Shown here: positions 32,123 to 43,926 of the stretch, one piece after another
How positions within the stretch are numbered: position 1 is the first letter of the stretch
Layout of the letters: each line of letters opens with the position of its first letter
Origin: Adiantum capillus-veneris
Lineage: Eukaryota > Streptophyta > Polypodiopsida > Polypodiales > Pteridaceae
Length of the DNA stretch: 64,000 nt
Reading direction: 5' to 3'
NCBI GenBank assembly: GCA_014529385.2
Contig: CM043965.1
Coordinates: forward strand, 17,311,912 to 17,375,911
Notes under the pieces: generated by a model
What the model was told of the DNA's origin: nothing
The model's database searches: none
What the model saw: the letters and a program-made list of their open reading frames with translations, nothing else
Program-made: the position numbers and the translations under genes

Positions 32123-33103
32123 ATGGCTGACAACAACACAGATGTGTTCAATATGTTTGCTACTGACAGGTTGGATGGAGACAACTACCCTATGTGGGCT
32201 TATATGATGCAACATGTTCTTGTGTCAAAGGGCGTCTAGAACATTGTGCAGGGCACTGATGTACGTCCTGGTTCTGAGGATGTAGGCAATGTTGAGGATG
32301 TTGCAGGTCTTGCTACAAGGATTGCTGCTATTACAGTTGTTTTGCCTACAGTAGAACAAGCTCGTTGGGATGTAAAGGATGTGCAGGCTCATGCATTGAT
32401 TGCGTTGTCTGTGAAGTGCACCATTGTTCCTCACATCCGTTCAGCAAAATCTACAAAACAAGCTTGGGATATTCTAGCAGGTCTTTATGCAAGTCGCAAT
32501 GAGGCTAAAATTGCTTTGTTGCGTAAAGAGTTGGAGTCGAAGATTATGCATGAGGAAGATGATATGGAAACTTTCCTTGCTAGTGTCAAGGATATCAATG
32601 AGTAGCTTATTTCTGTAGGTGAAGTCATTTCAGACAGTTCCCTTGTGCAGACTATTCTTGATGCCTGACCAGATTCTTACCAAACTTTTGCTAGTACATG
32701 GAGACTTATGACCCAAGGAAATCCAGAAGTTGTCAAGTTTGATGCATCATGCACATTGTTGTTGCAAGAGTCACTTTTCAAAAAAAACAGGACTAGGCAG
32801 CGTGCAGTTGAACATTCTTTTATTGCTTCTCAAAGAAAGAGTGGTAACAGCAATGCAGCCACTTCTTATGGTTCTGCTGCGAGTGGCAAAAATGCTATTC
32901 CTAATGCTTCTGTTGGTAGCAATTCGTTTGGAAACTTTGGTGATAAGGGCAAAAAGAAGATGCGTTGCCATTATTGTAAAGCAAATGATCACTTGATCAA
33001 GCAGTGTCCTAAGTTGAAGGCCAAAGAGGCTAAGAAGAAAGAGGGTGGTTCCACTGCAAATGCTTTTCCACTACAAATGCAGCCATTGTTGAGTCTTCTG
33101 TGA
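32123..33103 (+). pseudogene. Copia Gag (broken)
   Basis: Starts MADNNTDVFNMFATDRLDGDNYPMW. In-frame stops lie at 32237-32239, 32603-32605 and 32666-32668. The zinc knuckle CHYCKANDHLIKQC (about 32969-33010) is intact. The homologous Gag at the 5' end of the young copia element shares the LDGxNY start. Confidence 0.85.
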
Positions 33104-33681
33104 AAGGAAACTGTGATGTTGATGTTGATGCAGAATGGGCTTTTAGTGCAGAGTGCACCTACAATCCTGCTGTCCATGATGCATGCTTGTCAGTTGCTGC
33201 AAATTCACATGTGTGGTATTTCGACAGTGGTTCTACAAAGCACATTACCTCACATCGTGAATTGTTTACCTCTCTCGAGTCTATCCCTCATGGGAATTTA
33301 GTCACTTCTGCCAACAATGCCTCTTATACGGTTCAGGGAGTTGGAAAGATTGTGCTTACTGCTACAAATGGCAGTTCCTTCACACTTTTTGATGCACTTT
33401 ATGTACCTGGGATCAAGAAGAATCTCTTGTCTATATCCACACTTGCTAGACATGGACTTGTAGTCAAATTTGTGGATGACAGATGTACACTTCATGATCT
33501 CAGTTTTGGTGATGAAATTGTTGCATCTGGCCTTTTGTGTCGTGGGCTGTATAAGCTCACTTTGTATGACAAGTGTGGACAAAATTTTTCAAATGCTGTT
33601 GTAGATTCAAGGGCTATTTCATATGCAAAACTTTGGCATGCACGTTTTGGTCATCTGAATTTTGCTAGTTTGCTATGGTAG
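33100..33681 (+). pseudogene. Copia protease and integrase zinc region
   Basis: A frame change near 33100 leads into FDSGSTKHIT, an intact aspartic protease loop, and then YVPGIKKNLLSIS and LWHARFGHLNF, the start of the integrase HHCC domain. It ends at a TAG (33679-33681). Confidence 0.85.
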
Positions 33682-34472
33682 TAGAAATCTGATATGGTTG
33701 ATTCTTTGCCGCCTCTTGAAGCACCTATCAAACATGTTTGTGAAGGATGTATTTTGGGTAAGATGCAATGCTCTAAGTTTCCAAAGGATGGTTCAGTTCG
33801 GGCCACATGCAGGTTGCAGCTTGTGCATAGTGATGTTTGTGGGCCCATGCAAACTCCGTCCTTGGGCATTACCTTTACTTTGTGACTTTCATTGATGATT
33901 ACTCCAGGCATGCATGGGTATTTCCTCTTAAAGCGAAGTCCGAAGTTTTTATGCGCTTCAAACAATTTCTTGCTATGGCTGAAAATGTCTCGAAATGTAC
34001 TATGGGCACCCTCCATTCCGATCGAGGGGGGGAGTATATGTCTCATGAATTTAATGCATTTCTGGCTAGTCGTGGGATAAAACACGAATGTACAGTGCCT
34101 TATACACCTCAACAAAATCGTGTTGCTGAGAGGAAATACAGGTCACTTACGGAAATGGCACGATGTATGGTTAAAATTCAAGCTTTGTTGCATTCTTTTT
34201 GGCTTGAGGCCATCATGTGTGCCACTTATGTACTTAACAGGTGTCCTACAAAAGCTTTGCAGTCTATTACTCCATATGAAGCGTGGCATGATAGAAAGCC
34301 TTCTATTGAGCACATGCGTGTTTTTGGCTGTTTGGCATATGCTTTGATGCCACAAACACAACGCATAAAATTGGATGATAAGGCCGTCAAATGTATTTTT
34401 GTTGGTTATAGTGCCGAACGCAAAGGTTACAGGTTATATCATCCGCAAACAAAGCATATTATGGTTTCATGA
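33682..34472 (+). pseudogene. Copia integrase core (broken)
   Basis: The frame 33694-33885 has CEGCILGKM and HSDVCGPM. A frameshift near 33865 leads to 33837-34472 with HSDRGGEYMS and VAERKYRSL, so the catalytic residues are readable. The end at 34472 is a stop. 34473-34971 is a decayed linker between integrase and reverse transcriptase without other content. Confidence 0.85.
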
Positions 34473-34899
34473 GATGTAGTGTTTGTGGAAGATTTTTTTC
34501 AGCCCTTGCTGTCATGTACTAGAGACAGTAATGTAAGCTCACATGACATTTATGACACTTTGTTGCCTCTTTTCAGTGATGATGGAAATACGAATGTAAT
34601 TTCCAATGAGGAAAATGTACAGCCTATGGGGGGTTTTTTAAAATGTTACAGATCAGCCTATTACTGATGCAGATGTACATGATGTACTTGATGAGGAAAG
34701 GGCTAAAAATGAGCAGGCTTGAGGTATGCCAAAATGGCTGGTGCACACTTAGCATGATGGTAAATTGGATGTACCTTTGTCTAGTCGTACTCGTTCAGGA
34801 TCTCACCATGCATCTTATGCATCAGATTGTTATGCTTTGGCTTTGTCTAGCTTATATGATGTTGAGGAGCCTCTATCTTTTGATGAAGCACAGAATTCA

Positions 34900-35510
34900 G
34901 AAAATTGGATGGCTGCCATGTAATCAGAATATGATGCCCTTATAGAAAATGACACATGGACTTTATGTGATTTGCCTCCTGGCAAAAAAGCCATTGGTAC
35001 AAAGTGGGTTTACAAGTTGAAACGCAATCCGGATGGTGAGATCGATCGCAATAAGGCTAGACTTGTTGCAAAGGGTTATGCACAGCGAAAAGGCATAGAT
35101 TATGAAGATACTTTTTCTCCCACTTGTCGTATGACTGTCTGTTTTCTATGTGCATTGGCAGCTCATTTTGGTTGGGATGTACATCAATCAAACATTGTTA
35201 ATGCTTTCTTGAACGGTGACATATTTGAGGAAGTTTATGTAACGTAGCCTCGCGGTTTCGTCATAAAAGGACAAGAGGACAAAGTGTGCAGATGTAAGAA
35301 GGCTTTGTGTGTGTTGAAGCAATCTCCTCATGCTTGGTATGAGAAACATGACACTCATTTGGTTAAACAAGGCTTTCGTAACAGTCCAACGGAAAGCACA
35401 TTATATGTAAAGCGTGAGGGTGATGTACTTCTCATTGTGGTTCTTTATGTTGATGATTTTCTGATCACTGGACCAAATGAGAGACATATTGCTGACTATA
35501 AGGCTGATGT
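34900..35510 (+). pseudogene. Copia reverse transcriptase, 5' half
   Basis: GTKWVYKLKRNPDGEIDRNKAR-type sequence, KGYAQRKGIDYEDTF and the catalytic YVDDFLITG are present. Stops occur at 34921-34923 and 35245-35247. The frame crosses into gypsy RT at about 35510 without a stop until 35569. Confidence 0.85.
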
Positions 35511-36590
35511 CCCCTATTGTGGTAGTACACAAAAAAATGGAAAACTGTGTGTCTGTGTAAACCTCAAATAGGTAAATGTAGCCACCACTAGGGATAACTA
35601 TCCACTACCAATAATGGATCATGTTATTGAGAGGGTAGCAGGAAAAGAGGCGTATAGTTTTCTGGATGGGTTCTTAGGCTACCATTAGTTGACAATTAAA
35701 GCAGAAGATCGGCATAAGACAGCTTTTGCAACATAGTGGGGTATACTTGCCTACAGAGCAATGCCTTTTGGCTTGACCAATGTCCCTGCTGCATTCCAAA
35801 GACTAATGAGTCATGCATTCAAGGAATATCCTAGACAATTTCTAGAGATATACATGGATGATCTTTGTGTTCATTCTCATCAAATAAGTGACCACATAAC
35901 TCATCTAGGAAAAGTCTTTGAAAAGTACAGAACATATCGTATGTGCTTAAACCCGGAAAAATGCGTCTTCATGGTAAGACAAGGTAAAATTTTGGGCCAC
36001 ATTGTGTCCAAAAACGGAATTTCCACTAATCAAGAGAAGGTATAAATACCAAGACCAATGAAGATGAAGGAAGTGCAGGCGTTTATGGGGCATTGTGAGT
36101 ACTACAAGCGTTTCATATATATGTATGCTCTAATAGCAAGCAGGTTGGTGGCCTTTTGTGTCCGAGATGTGGATTTTATGTGCTAGAATGTGGTCTTCAA
36201 CGTGCTTTTCCAAGCCGCCGTTGTACGCCCTCATTGCTAAGTTCAAATGGATGGAAGAATGCGAGCAAGATTTCCATAAATTGAAGCAGCAATTAATTTT
36301 TGATCCAAGCCCCTGATTGGAGCAAAATGTTTCATGTTCATGTTGATGCATCATCCTATGCCATAGGATGCATACTAGCCCAGCCAGGAGAGAAGAAAAT
36401 GGATTTTCCGATTTGCTACTCTAGTCAACAGCTAAACAACACAGAAAAAAACTATACCACTATGGAAAGAGAAGGTCTGGGAATGACTATGCTATCAAAA
36501 AATTCAGACACTGCCTTCTTGCAAACAAGATTGTTTTCTTCGTGGATCACCAAGCACTGCTATATTTAGTAAACAAACCTTGCAACACTG
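35511..36590 (+). pseudogene. Gypsy reverse transcriptase and RNase H, copy 3
   Basis: It begins abruptly within RT at a KNGKLCVCVNLK motif. It then has MPFGLTNVP, the catalytic IYMDDLCVHS, GHIVSKNGI and RNase H sequence VHVDASSYAIGCILAQP. Stops occur at 35569-35571 and nearby, and an 80-bp foreign segment interrupts it at 36138-36217. Closest relative in the window is 22576-23837 (minus). Confidence 0.85.
36138..36217 (-). repeat. 80-bp filler derived from element R
   Basis: This stretch matches the inverse complement of 45556-45637 (GAGATGTGGATTTTATGTGC is shared exactly) with a few differences. It sits between RT coding sequence ending in ALIA and sequence resuming PLYALIAKFKW, so it is an insertion. 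Confidence 0.85.
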
Positions 36591-36766
36591 GAAGAATTGT
36601 TTGTTGGTTTATACTATTGCTTGAGTTTGACTTCACCATAGTCCTAAAAAAGGGGACTACACACACGAGCAGATCATCTTTCACGACTATATCATGGGAA
36701 AGCACCTGAGGGTGTCGATGATGATCTTTCGGATTCGTATTTGTTTAACATCAAAATGGTCCCGAG

Positions 36767-37248
36767 ATGGAGCAAAGAGGTCACTCTTCTACTCACAATC
36801 GGGTCACTACAGATAGAAAGACAACCATCAATTATACATCAAACACGAAATCTCTAGCTTTTAGCAGGAAGCAAGCATTGGTGGACACCGAGGCGAGAGC
36901 CAATGTTGTTAACTACTCCACTTTTAGAGAGCTCAGAGAAGAACCTCTAATGCCAAAAATGATGGGGTTCAAAGTAGCAAACAAAGGCACAATGGACAGT
37001 CTAGGCCACATAAATTTACCAATCCTATTGATGGAAAAGTTGATCCGCATCAGTTTCATGTGGTCAACGATCGGGATCTTAAAGAAGAAATTATTCTGAA
37101 AGTGCCATGGATGTTCGCTTATCAAGCCATGCCAAACTGGAAGGACAATACCTTACAGCTCAAACAAGAGGACCAATCTTTTGCCACGCCCTTTGTACAA
37201 ACAGACCATGTATGGGAACCTCTACCATCCCCACATACACTAGTTTAA
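36767..37248 (+). pseudogene. Retropepsin-like domain, copy 3
   Basis: Frame 36767-37099 contains QALVDTEARANVVNY, the active-site loop with Glu after Asp-Thr, and then LGHINLPI. After a frame change, 37060-37248 gives VPWMFAYQAMPNW. This matches the position and the altered Gly seen behind integrase in copies 1 and 2, although integrase itself is absent here. Confidence 0.55.
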
Positions 37249-37842
37249 CGATATTCCCCAACCGTGGTCAAGAAAACATGGGTTAAAAAATCCATCATGC
37301 AAAACGATCCTAAGAAATTGTGGATAACAAAACGACAAAGAAATACAAATCAGCCTACATTGCCTCAATATAGAATCGGCCCCGCCAAACCACTTACGGC
37401 TTTTGTCGGACGGCATATGCTAATCCAACATAAACCTTAACAACCAAAAAATGTCAATGGGTATGGAAACCAAAACAAACTGTCTCACATGATGCCTCTT
37501 CTAGGGAATCCACAAGTAAGCAATTTCACTGGCACCCAAAACAAAGACCTCGAGCAAAACAACCACCACCATCACAACTTTTGCACCTCACCGTCAAACA
37601 CAGGGTGCGTCTTCTAGAATTACTACTGTCCGGACCACACAACTTCAATGTGACCTCGCCACCAGTAGCCACGAAACATATTTTTCAGCACCCCTCTCTT
37701 GCACAACATTTTGTTTCCCCATGGATATGCTCCATCAGCATCATAGAGCCACACTATACGGCTAAGCATAGACACGTACTTTGTTCCCATGCACTCTAAC
37801 ACATATTCATCTGGGACGACTCACTCCAGGAAGGGGGGAAAA
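37249..37842 (+). other. Decayed pol tail and polypurine run of element B
   Basis: No firm ORF is seen. Shared words with 2740-2916 of element A (CTCTTGCACAACATT, TAGAGCCACA, GACTC...CCAGG before the purine run) show common origin. AGGAAGGGGGGAAAA at 37828-37842 is the purine run. Confidence 0.5.
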
Positions 37843-38394
37843 TGTGACAGGATTATTATTTGTATATATTATTATTATTATATTATTTCTTTTCTTTTCC
37901 TTTCCTTTCTTTTTCTTCAGAACAAGTTTTTTAGAGCCTTATAAACTCTTAGCCGGCATAATCATGAGCCATACCGACAATATGTATGTAGGGGAGGTTA
38001 CACTAATTCTAGAAAATTTTTTGCCAACTAATGATAATTATAAATAATTTTCTTTTACAAAAAAGAAAAAAACGATAGATAATCAACAAAAATTGATAAG
38101 TTGTGCTAGGAAAGTTGAAATTGACTTTTGAAAGCAAACGCCAAAACTTCAATGCAAGGACTTTGAGCATGGCAAATATGGAAAGATTCGGTACAAGATG
38201 GATTTTGAGCCAACTTCTAAAGGTTCAAAACTACAGATAAACACCATTGTCAACCGAGCGTCAGATTGAAGAACGGTTCGAACTTTAGGTGATATGAACA
38301 ACAAGATATGATCAATGGAGGTAAGCATGAACGGGGCATCTTCGGTAGACTAGGAACATATAGTCAAATGGGGCAACATAAGCTCATTTGCATT

Positions 38395-38492
<98 letters not shown>

Positions 38493-40159
38493 AAAGCATA
38501 GAGTTTTTGGATTTGCTTCTGCCTGCTGTGACCACCTCGGTCAATCTTATTACACTAGATTGGACAAGTGATCATTAACCTTCCAAGAATGTGTGTGTAT
38601 GTCCCATACTGCAACAACATTGCCAAAACAATAGATCAGAGCAGTACAAAGTCACAAAATCTACAAACTAACATGACCAATGGAGACTTCCAAAACTCAT
38701 GAAAAACCAAAAACCTTTCACCAGTAGACCCCAAATAGCTGGTAGAATCAAGAAGGAAAAAACCAACAGTAAAAGGTGTTGGAACATGGATCACGATCCA
38801 TGTTCCTCAAACCCTAAAATCAACAAATTTGTACAGGAGCACCCACAGGTGGTCAAGAACAAACTCCTATAGTTGGAATTTCAAAATGCCTCCCAACATG
38901 GATCGCTATCCATGTTCCTTTTTGACAAAATCAGGGCAAAAGTGGCTCACTAGCTAAGGAATCCAAAAATATGAATGGTACTGCAAAAATAATCACAAAA
39001 ATTGCTCTTAAGATCATCAAGTCCTCTTGGTTGGCCACCTTTAGGCTGCAAATGGTCTTTTGGTCATTTTTTGAAGAAAAAGGGTAGGATTCCAACAAAA
39101 AATTCAAGGAAAGGACAAATGGTAGGATGCCAACAAAACTTATGAAGAAGGGATAAAAGCAGAGTTCTTGAGAAGTTTTCAAAGTGCTACTTAAGCTAGT
39201 CTTAAAGAGACTTCACACTCTCCTTGAAGCCTATCAACAAGGAAATGTAACTTGAGGATGTTTGTAGGATCAAAACCAAGAAAAAAAATACTTGTTGCAA
39301 AATGGTGAAATTTGTCGGAAGCAATTTGTCTCGTCAATTGGATTCAAATTTTGATGGAATTTGATAGGTAGCCAGGCAAAGCTGTGAACTACAGGCCCAA
39401 ATCATGGGGAATCAAGGCAATGACACATATCAGGCAAACCTTGTGCCCAAAAATTGTTCCAAGAAACAGTTATGGTCAAGACGGAAAAAACATGGCCATA
39501 AACTAGAAAATAGGGAAAACTAAGGAAAAACATGTCCAAATCTGAAAAAAATTCACCAGTGTACTAGGAAGACCTATAAGAACATATGTGCAAAGACATT
39601 GTGTCCAAATTCCTCCCAACATGGATCGTGATCCATGTACCTTTTTGCTCAATCAATGAAAAACACATGCCATCTGATCCTGTATGTTCAAGAAAGCCAA
39701 GCCATGAAGTTTCAAGCCATTTGAATTCCAAAATCCACTTCAAAATGCCAAAAAATCTCTAAGTCTGTAACGAACTTCCAAAAATGAGCCGAAGTGTCAA
39801 ACTTGATCCAAATCCCAAAATTTTTGGACCAAGGTATCATTTAGATGAACGCTACCATATGGTATCATCAGAACTTCAAAGTGGATTTCAGTCCATGTAC
39901 CTCAAACCCTAAATACATAGAAAATTGCATAGTAGCATCTCCATATGCCTAGGAATAGCTTTCCCTAGCTGGAATTTGAAAATTCCTCCCAACATGGATC
40001 GAGATCCATTTTTCTTTTTACCAAAAATAATCCATTACATGATGCCCTTGTGCCTATAGTAATCCTAGATGCACTGGTGAAATTTGGTCAAAATTGGGGT
40101 AGTTTTGACAAAGTTATGCTCATTTTTCATTTTATAGTCAAGTTTGCAACTTTTTGACA
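37843..40159 (+). other. Non-coding block of element B with microsatellite and palindromes
   Basis: No gene is seen. A strong pyrimidine tract ending CTTCAG (about 37887-37920) resembles a splice acceptor. A GA microsatellite spans about 38398-38490. Four palindromes with the half-site AACATGGATC lie between 38781 and 40011. Confidence 0.55.
38781..40011. repeat. Repeated palindromes with half-site AACATGGATC
   Basis: Near-perfect palindromes lie at 38781-38806, 38895-38916, 39618-39639 and 39991-40011. Parts of the surrounding text recur: CTCAAACCCTAAA follows the first and also a half-site near 39890, and GGAATTT...CCTCCCAACATGG precedes the second and fourth. So they sit in a degenerate repeat. 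Confidence 0.75.
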
Positions 40160-41120
40160 GTTTTGATGAATGGCTTAAACCTATTTTCAATGCTAAAATT
40201 GACCATAGGATTCCTCAAAGGAAAGCACAAGAGTGGAATGCTGCACCTTATGAGATAGCAGATATCTCCTCAAATGAGAACGCTCATATCATAGAACAGG
40301 TACTCTAAGCAACATTGGTTAACATATTCATCAGAAGGTTTCAAGCTGTAGACGGAGAAATAGTAAAGGCCACTATCTTTCCACGGGAAATGTGGACACT
40401 TCACCAAAAGCCAGAAGTGCAAGCAGGGGGCAGATGCCTACAGTTAGATAGCTTCCTACGATTATCTCCCTAGGGAACGGGCTCACAAGCTCATAAGTTC
40501 AATTTAGCACAATGGGGAAGCCACTCTAACTGACAAAGATTGGGCAGTAGTCAAGGTAAAGATCACGGCATAAATAATCAATGAAGCCCTCCACTTGCAG
40601 CAAGGGATGCACAATCTATTGCAAAAGACAAAGGCAATAGATAACGATAAAGCTTTCCTGAAGCAAAGAGGCCACAATTTGACATATCAGGATTTGATAT
40701 ACTCAAAAACTGAATTACCGTTGTGACTCATATTGCAACACTTCGAAGTGTAGAAGCCACTCAGATATACAGAACCGTATGGTGGTAGTAATGGCAATGG
40801 GCTTGGAAAACCTAAAGGGAAGCCAAAAAAAGCAAGGCCTACATGAATGCGGGACCAATGCTGATGCGTATTGCTTATCAAGCAGTAGGGATGATTGATG
40901 ATCTACCACCCACTGAAGTGAAGATAGATATGATTCATAGGTCTAAAAGAGCAGTAAGACATGTGGCCGGACCTTCACCAAGTTGAAACTAGAATCTAAG
41001 CAAACAAGGCAAAGCGCGAGTCGGATGCTTCGAGTAGCCAGGAAGCTGGGTCTCAACAGAGAGTCACTCCTTCGGAGTACCAGTCTTCAGAGTAGGAGCA
41101 CAGCAGCTAGTACTCTCTTG
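40160..41120 (+). pseudogene. Decayed relative of the first extra ORF, element B
   Basis: Readable pieces are WLKPIFNAKI, VDGEIVKATIFPREMW and MNAGPMLMRIAYQAVGMIDDLPP. In spacing and pattern these parallel LPRELNEF and TPRLINYAAYI of the ORF at 5555-6547. Many stops are present. Homology is tentative. Confidence 0.35.
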
Positions 41121-41572
41121 CATTAGGCAAAATTTGGACTCACAAAGGGGCCCTTTAAGGAGTTTGACTTTACCTCTCTCTACCAAAACGGGCGCATGGA
41201 TAAATTTTTGCAAACAAACTCCAAAGTTGGCGGAGGTTTGACAATTAGAATGTCCTCTTCAAGCTCTATCTACTGATATATATCACGCCATGAGATTCCT
41301 CATATTTTAGAAGATTCTTTTTTTGATTCACCTATGATGTGACAACTTTGTCGGAATCTAAGTGAATCAAAAAAAGAATCTTCTAAAATATGAGGAATCT
41401 CATGGCGTGCTATATATCAGTAGATAGAGCTTGAAGAGGACATTCTAACTGTCAAACCTCCACCAACTTTGGATTTTGTTTGCAAAAATGTATCCATGCG
41501 CCCGTTTTGGTAGAGAGAGGTGAAGTCAAACTCCTTAAAGGGCCCCTTTGTGAGTCCAAATTTTGCCTAATG
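41121..41572. repeat. 452-bp foldback element (long inverted repeat)
   Basis: Arms 41121-41331 and 41362-41572 are each 211 bp and inverse complements with about six mismatches, around a 30-base loop. Outer ends are CATTAGGCAAAATTTGG and its complement. No clear target duplication is seen. It is a MITE-like foldback or a captured inverted duplication; a transcript would form a long hairpin. Confidence 0.92.
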
Positions 41573-42620
41573 GATATACGCGATTGAGGAAGAAAAATGT
41601 GCACGTGGCAGAAGCTATCCCAATTACTCATGCGAGGAGGACAATGGAAGAAGAAAAGGCGTTGAGGGAAAGACTCCACCAATAGAAGCATGAAGAAACC
41701 CAAGGAACAGAAGCTGATGATAAAAACGAGAAAGAAGAAGAAGAGAACATTCCACTGCTACGCAGGCAGACAGCTTCTCTAGAAAGGATCAAGCAGCAGA
41801 AAAGACAAGTTGCCGAGGAAAAACAAGAGATTGCTAGTACCATGAGACAATGAATTCATAGCGAGCTCAATAAAAAGATGGAGCTAAGGGAGAAAGAAGA
41901 AGCAAAGAAACCACAGGAGCGTTAATGATCTTGAATCATCTGACGAATCTACTCAAAGTAGAAAAGAGGAAGATAACTCACAAGGGGAGGAACAACAAGA
42001 TACGCACGACCAGCAGGGTGAGGAGTTTGATTCTCCTAACGAAACTAGGGTACCTCTAGAGACTGCAATAAAAGAAAAAGAAAAAGTTGAAGACCTGCCA
42101 GAGCAAGGAGCGGAGAAGAGGCAATCGGAAAAAAAACTCAGATCAAGAAACAGAGGCAGCACAACCAAAGCCTACCAAAACTTTTGCAGCTATAGAAGAT
42201 CTAAAACTTAAAGAAAAACAACTAATGAGGCTAAAACATCAGATCAAGGCCAAAAAATCCAGCAAAGGCCAAGATCGCCTCGATCACAAGCTGTAATAGA
42301 GGAAGGAGCATAAATACCTGAGTTATTTGACATTGATGCTCACCTAGAGCAGATCAAGCTCCAGTTTCAATGCCAAAGGTCTCTTTACAACCTACGGGGG
42401 CTGGAATTGGAAGATACTAAAAGAGACGCATCTAAGGCAGCTAAAGCTACAGCTAAAGCTACAACTAAAGCAAAGAATAGAGGGATTAGAGAAAGCACAG
42501 CTCCAAGCCCAATCAGAGTTGCAAATTTTCCACAGCATCTCAGGATCGACCCAACTTAGTGTCCCATCAACAGACAGCGATCCTGGGATAGCTTTTACTG
42601 TTGGCAAAGCAAAAGGCCGT
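41573..42620 (+). pseudogene. Coiled-coil ORF remnants, element B
   Basis: Charged helical pieces in several frames (for example LLRRQTASLERIKQQKRQVAEEKQEIAS split by lesions, and 42087-42296 with EDLKLKEKQLMRLKHQIKAKK) correspond in place and style to 7298-7994 of element A. A small repeat of GCTAAAGCTACA lies at about 42440-42470. Confidence 0.45.
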
Positions 42621-43191
42621 CAGTGCTGAACTGCCCACTTATCACAAAGACACTCAAAAGCCACCCACCGTCCAAGTAGTATATGGTTCAGACTCTCAAG
42701 GGGGTGATTAACATGATGAAGGAGATCCCAGATCTCGCATGTCAGATGCTCGTGAAAATTTTCAAGATGCTAATCACCTGCATCACATATTTTAATGATA
42801 TAGAGGCAGCAAAGCATCCCTCGCAGATTTTCGTGGAAGGCACAAGAGGGATTTGCTGGAGTACGAAGATAGAAATCCCAAGCAGGAACATCATCATGGG
42901 ATTGTATGCAAGATTCATGTTCCTGCCCTCTCACTACATGTAGACCTTTGAGGAGGCGTTCATGACCGGATTTTTTGAAGTGGACTCCTCCATATTCAAT
43001 CCCATGACAAAAGATCTTCCAACATGCCATATTGCATATCAAAGTACTGTCAGCAACAACCCTTTCAGAGAGTTGGCCGCCAAAGTAGAGATTGAGGCAT
43101 GAGCAGAGAAGTTCAGACACCTCACTGCAATGCTCGAGAGAAGACAATAGACTACACTTAGAAACAGATTGCACGAGGACGTGCAATGAAT
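42621..43191 (+). pseudogene. Last extra ORF remnant, element B
   Basis: Frame 42683-42943 reads VQTLKGVINMMKEIPDLACQMLVKIF and ends FLPSHYM; after a stop it continues TFEEAFMTGFF. This aligns with 8519-8843 of element A. The order and final motif are conserved though both copies are broken. Confidence 0.5.
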
Positions 43192-43204
43192 AGGAAGGGA
43201 GGAA
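43192..43204 (+). other. Terminal polypurine tract of element B
   Basis: AGGAAGGGAGGAA precedes a TGTTTGGTGG start, as at 19504-19518 in element A. 43205-43926 is probably the LTR of B, but its end and partner copy are not visible, and no gene is seen there. Confidence 0.55.
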
Positions 43205-43926
43205 TGTTTGGTGGATACAACGATCTGACACATGATAGACGGATGCACACCAAACCCGGTAAACACTCGCTCATATTTTCAAAAGAAGCCATTGGAGAGG
43301 GGGAATGGGGGAAAACGCCCTGCACAAACACAAGGGCCTCTATAGCTCAGGGCATTCACAGCACCCCTATCCTCTTGAAAAACACCTTCAAACACACAAC
43401 TCACACTAGCAGACCACCACCTGCTCGATGACCACTACTCACACACTCCACAAAACCACCACATGACGCACACCTGTTGCCACTGCCTGTCTCCACCCTT
43501 ACACACACTCACAGCAACTCAATCTCACTCTCTCACTCAAAACACGGTCGGTCCGGGGGGGCACACACTTCCACACAGCCGGCACTGAGGAGAAACATGA
43601 AAGCAAGCGAAAGAGAAGGGGGGAAGGGGAAACAATAGCAAGAAGGGGAAACAGTGCTAGATTGCACTTCACCAAACACTTATGCACACTCACAGTGCCA
43701 TCACCATTGCCATTTACACAAGAGAGATACAAAGGGCTTTGACAGGCACACTCCTCTGTCCAAAAGCTCCACTTTGCAGGCTTCAAAACGGCCCAAAAGC
43801 CAGGAAAAACTAGGCCAAAAAAACTAAGAAGAAGGCCCTAATTTGATTAATTATTTACTTTTATAGGGTGGGGGGTTCAATTTGGGAAATTGCACTTTAA
43901 TTGGTCCATATGGCACCCATTTTTGG

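Larger units (their letters stand above)
31577..35510 (+). mobile_element. Old Ty1/copia element, truncated at its 3' side
   Basis: LTR of about 200 bp (approximately 31577-31776, ending CCAACA), primer site, gag, protease, integrase and the first half of reverse transcriptase follow in order. The element stops after YVDDFLITG at about 35510, where gypsy RT sequence begins. Many stops and frameshifts indicate age. Confidence 0.88.
35511..43204 (+). mobile_element. Element B: gypsy copy 3 with the same extended 3' block as A
   Basis: Order on the plus strand: reverse transcriptase from mid-domain, RNase H, retropepsin-like domain, polypurine run (37828-37842), non-coding block with palindromes, decayed extra ORFs (40160-43191) and terminal polypurine tract (43192-43204), followed by a TGTTTGG start. 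Integrase is missing between RNase H and the retropepsin-like domain. The unity of the two halves is inferred from the parallel with element A. Confidence 0.55.

Noticed and set aside
38308-38571. ORF with a long Glu-Arg repeat
   Set aside because: It is a translation of the GA microsatellite.
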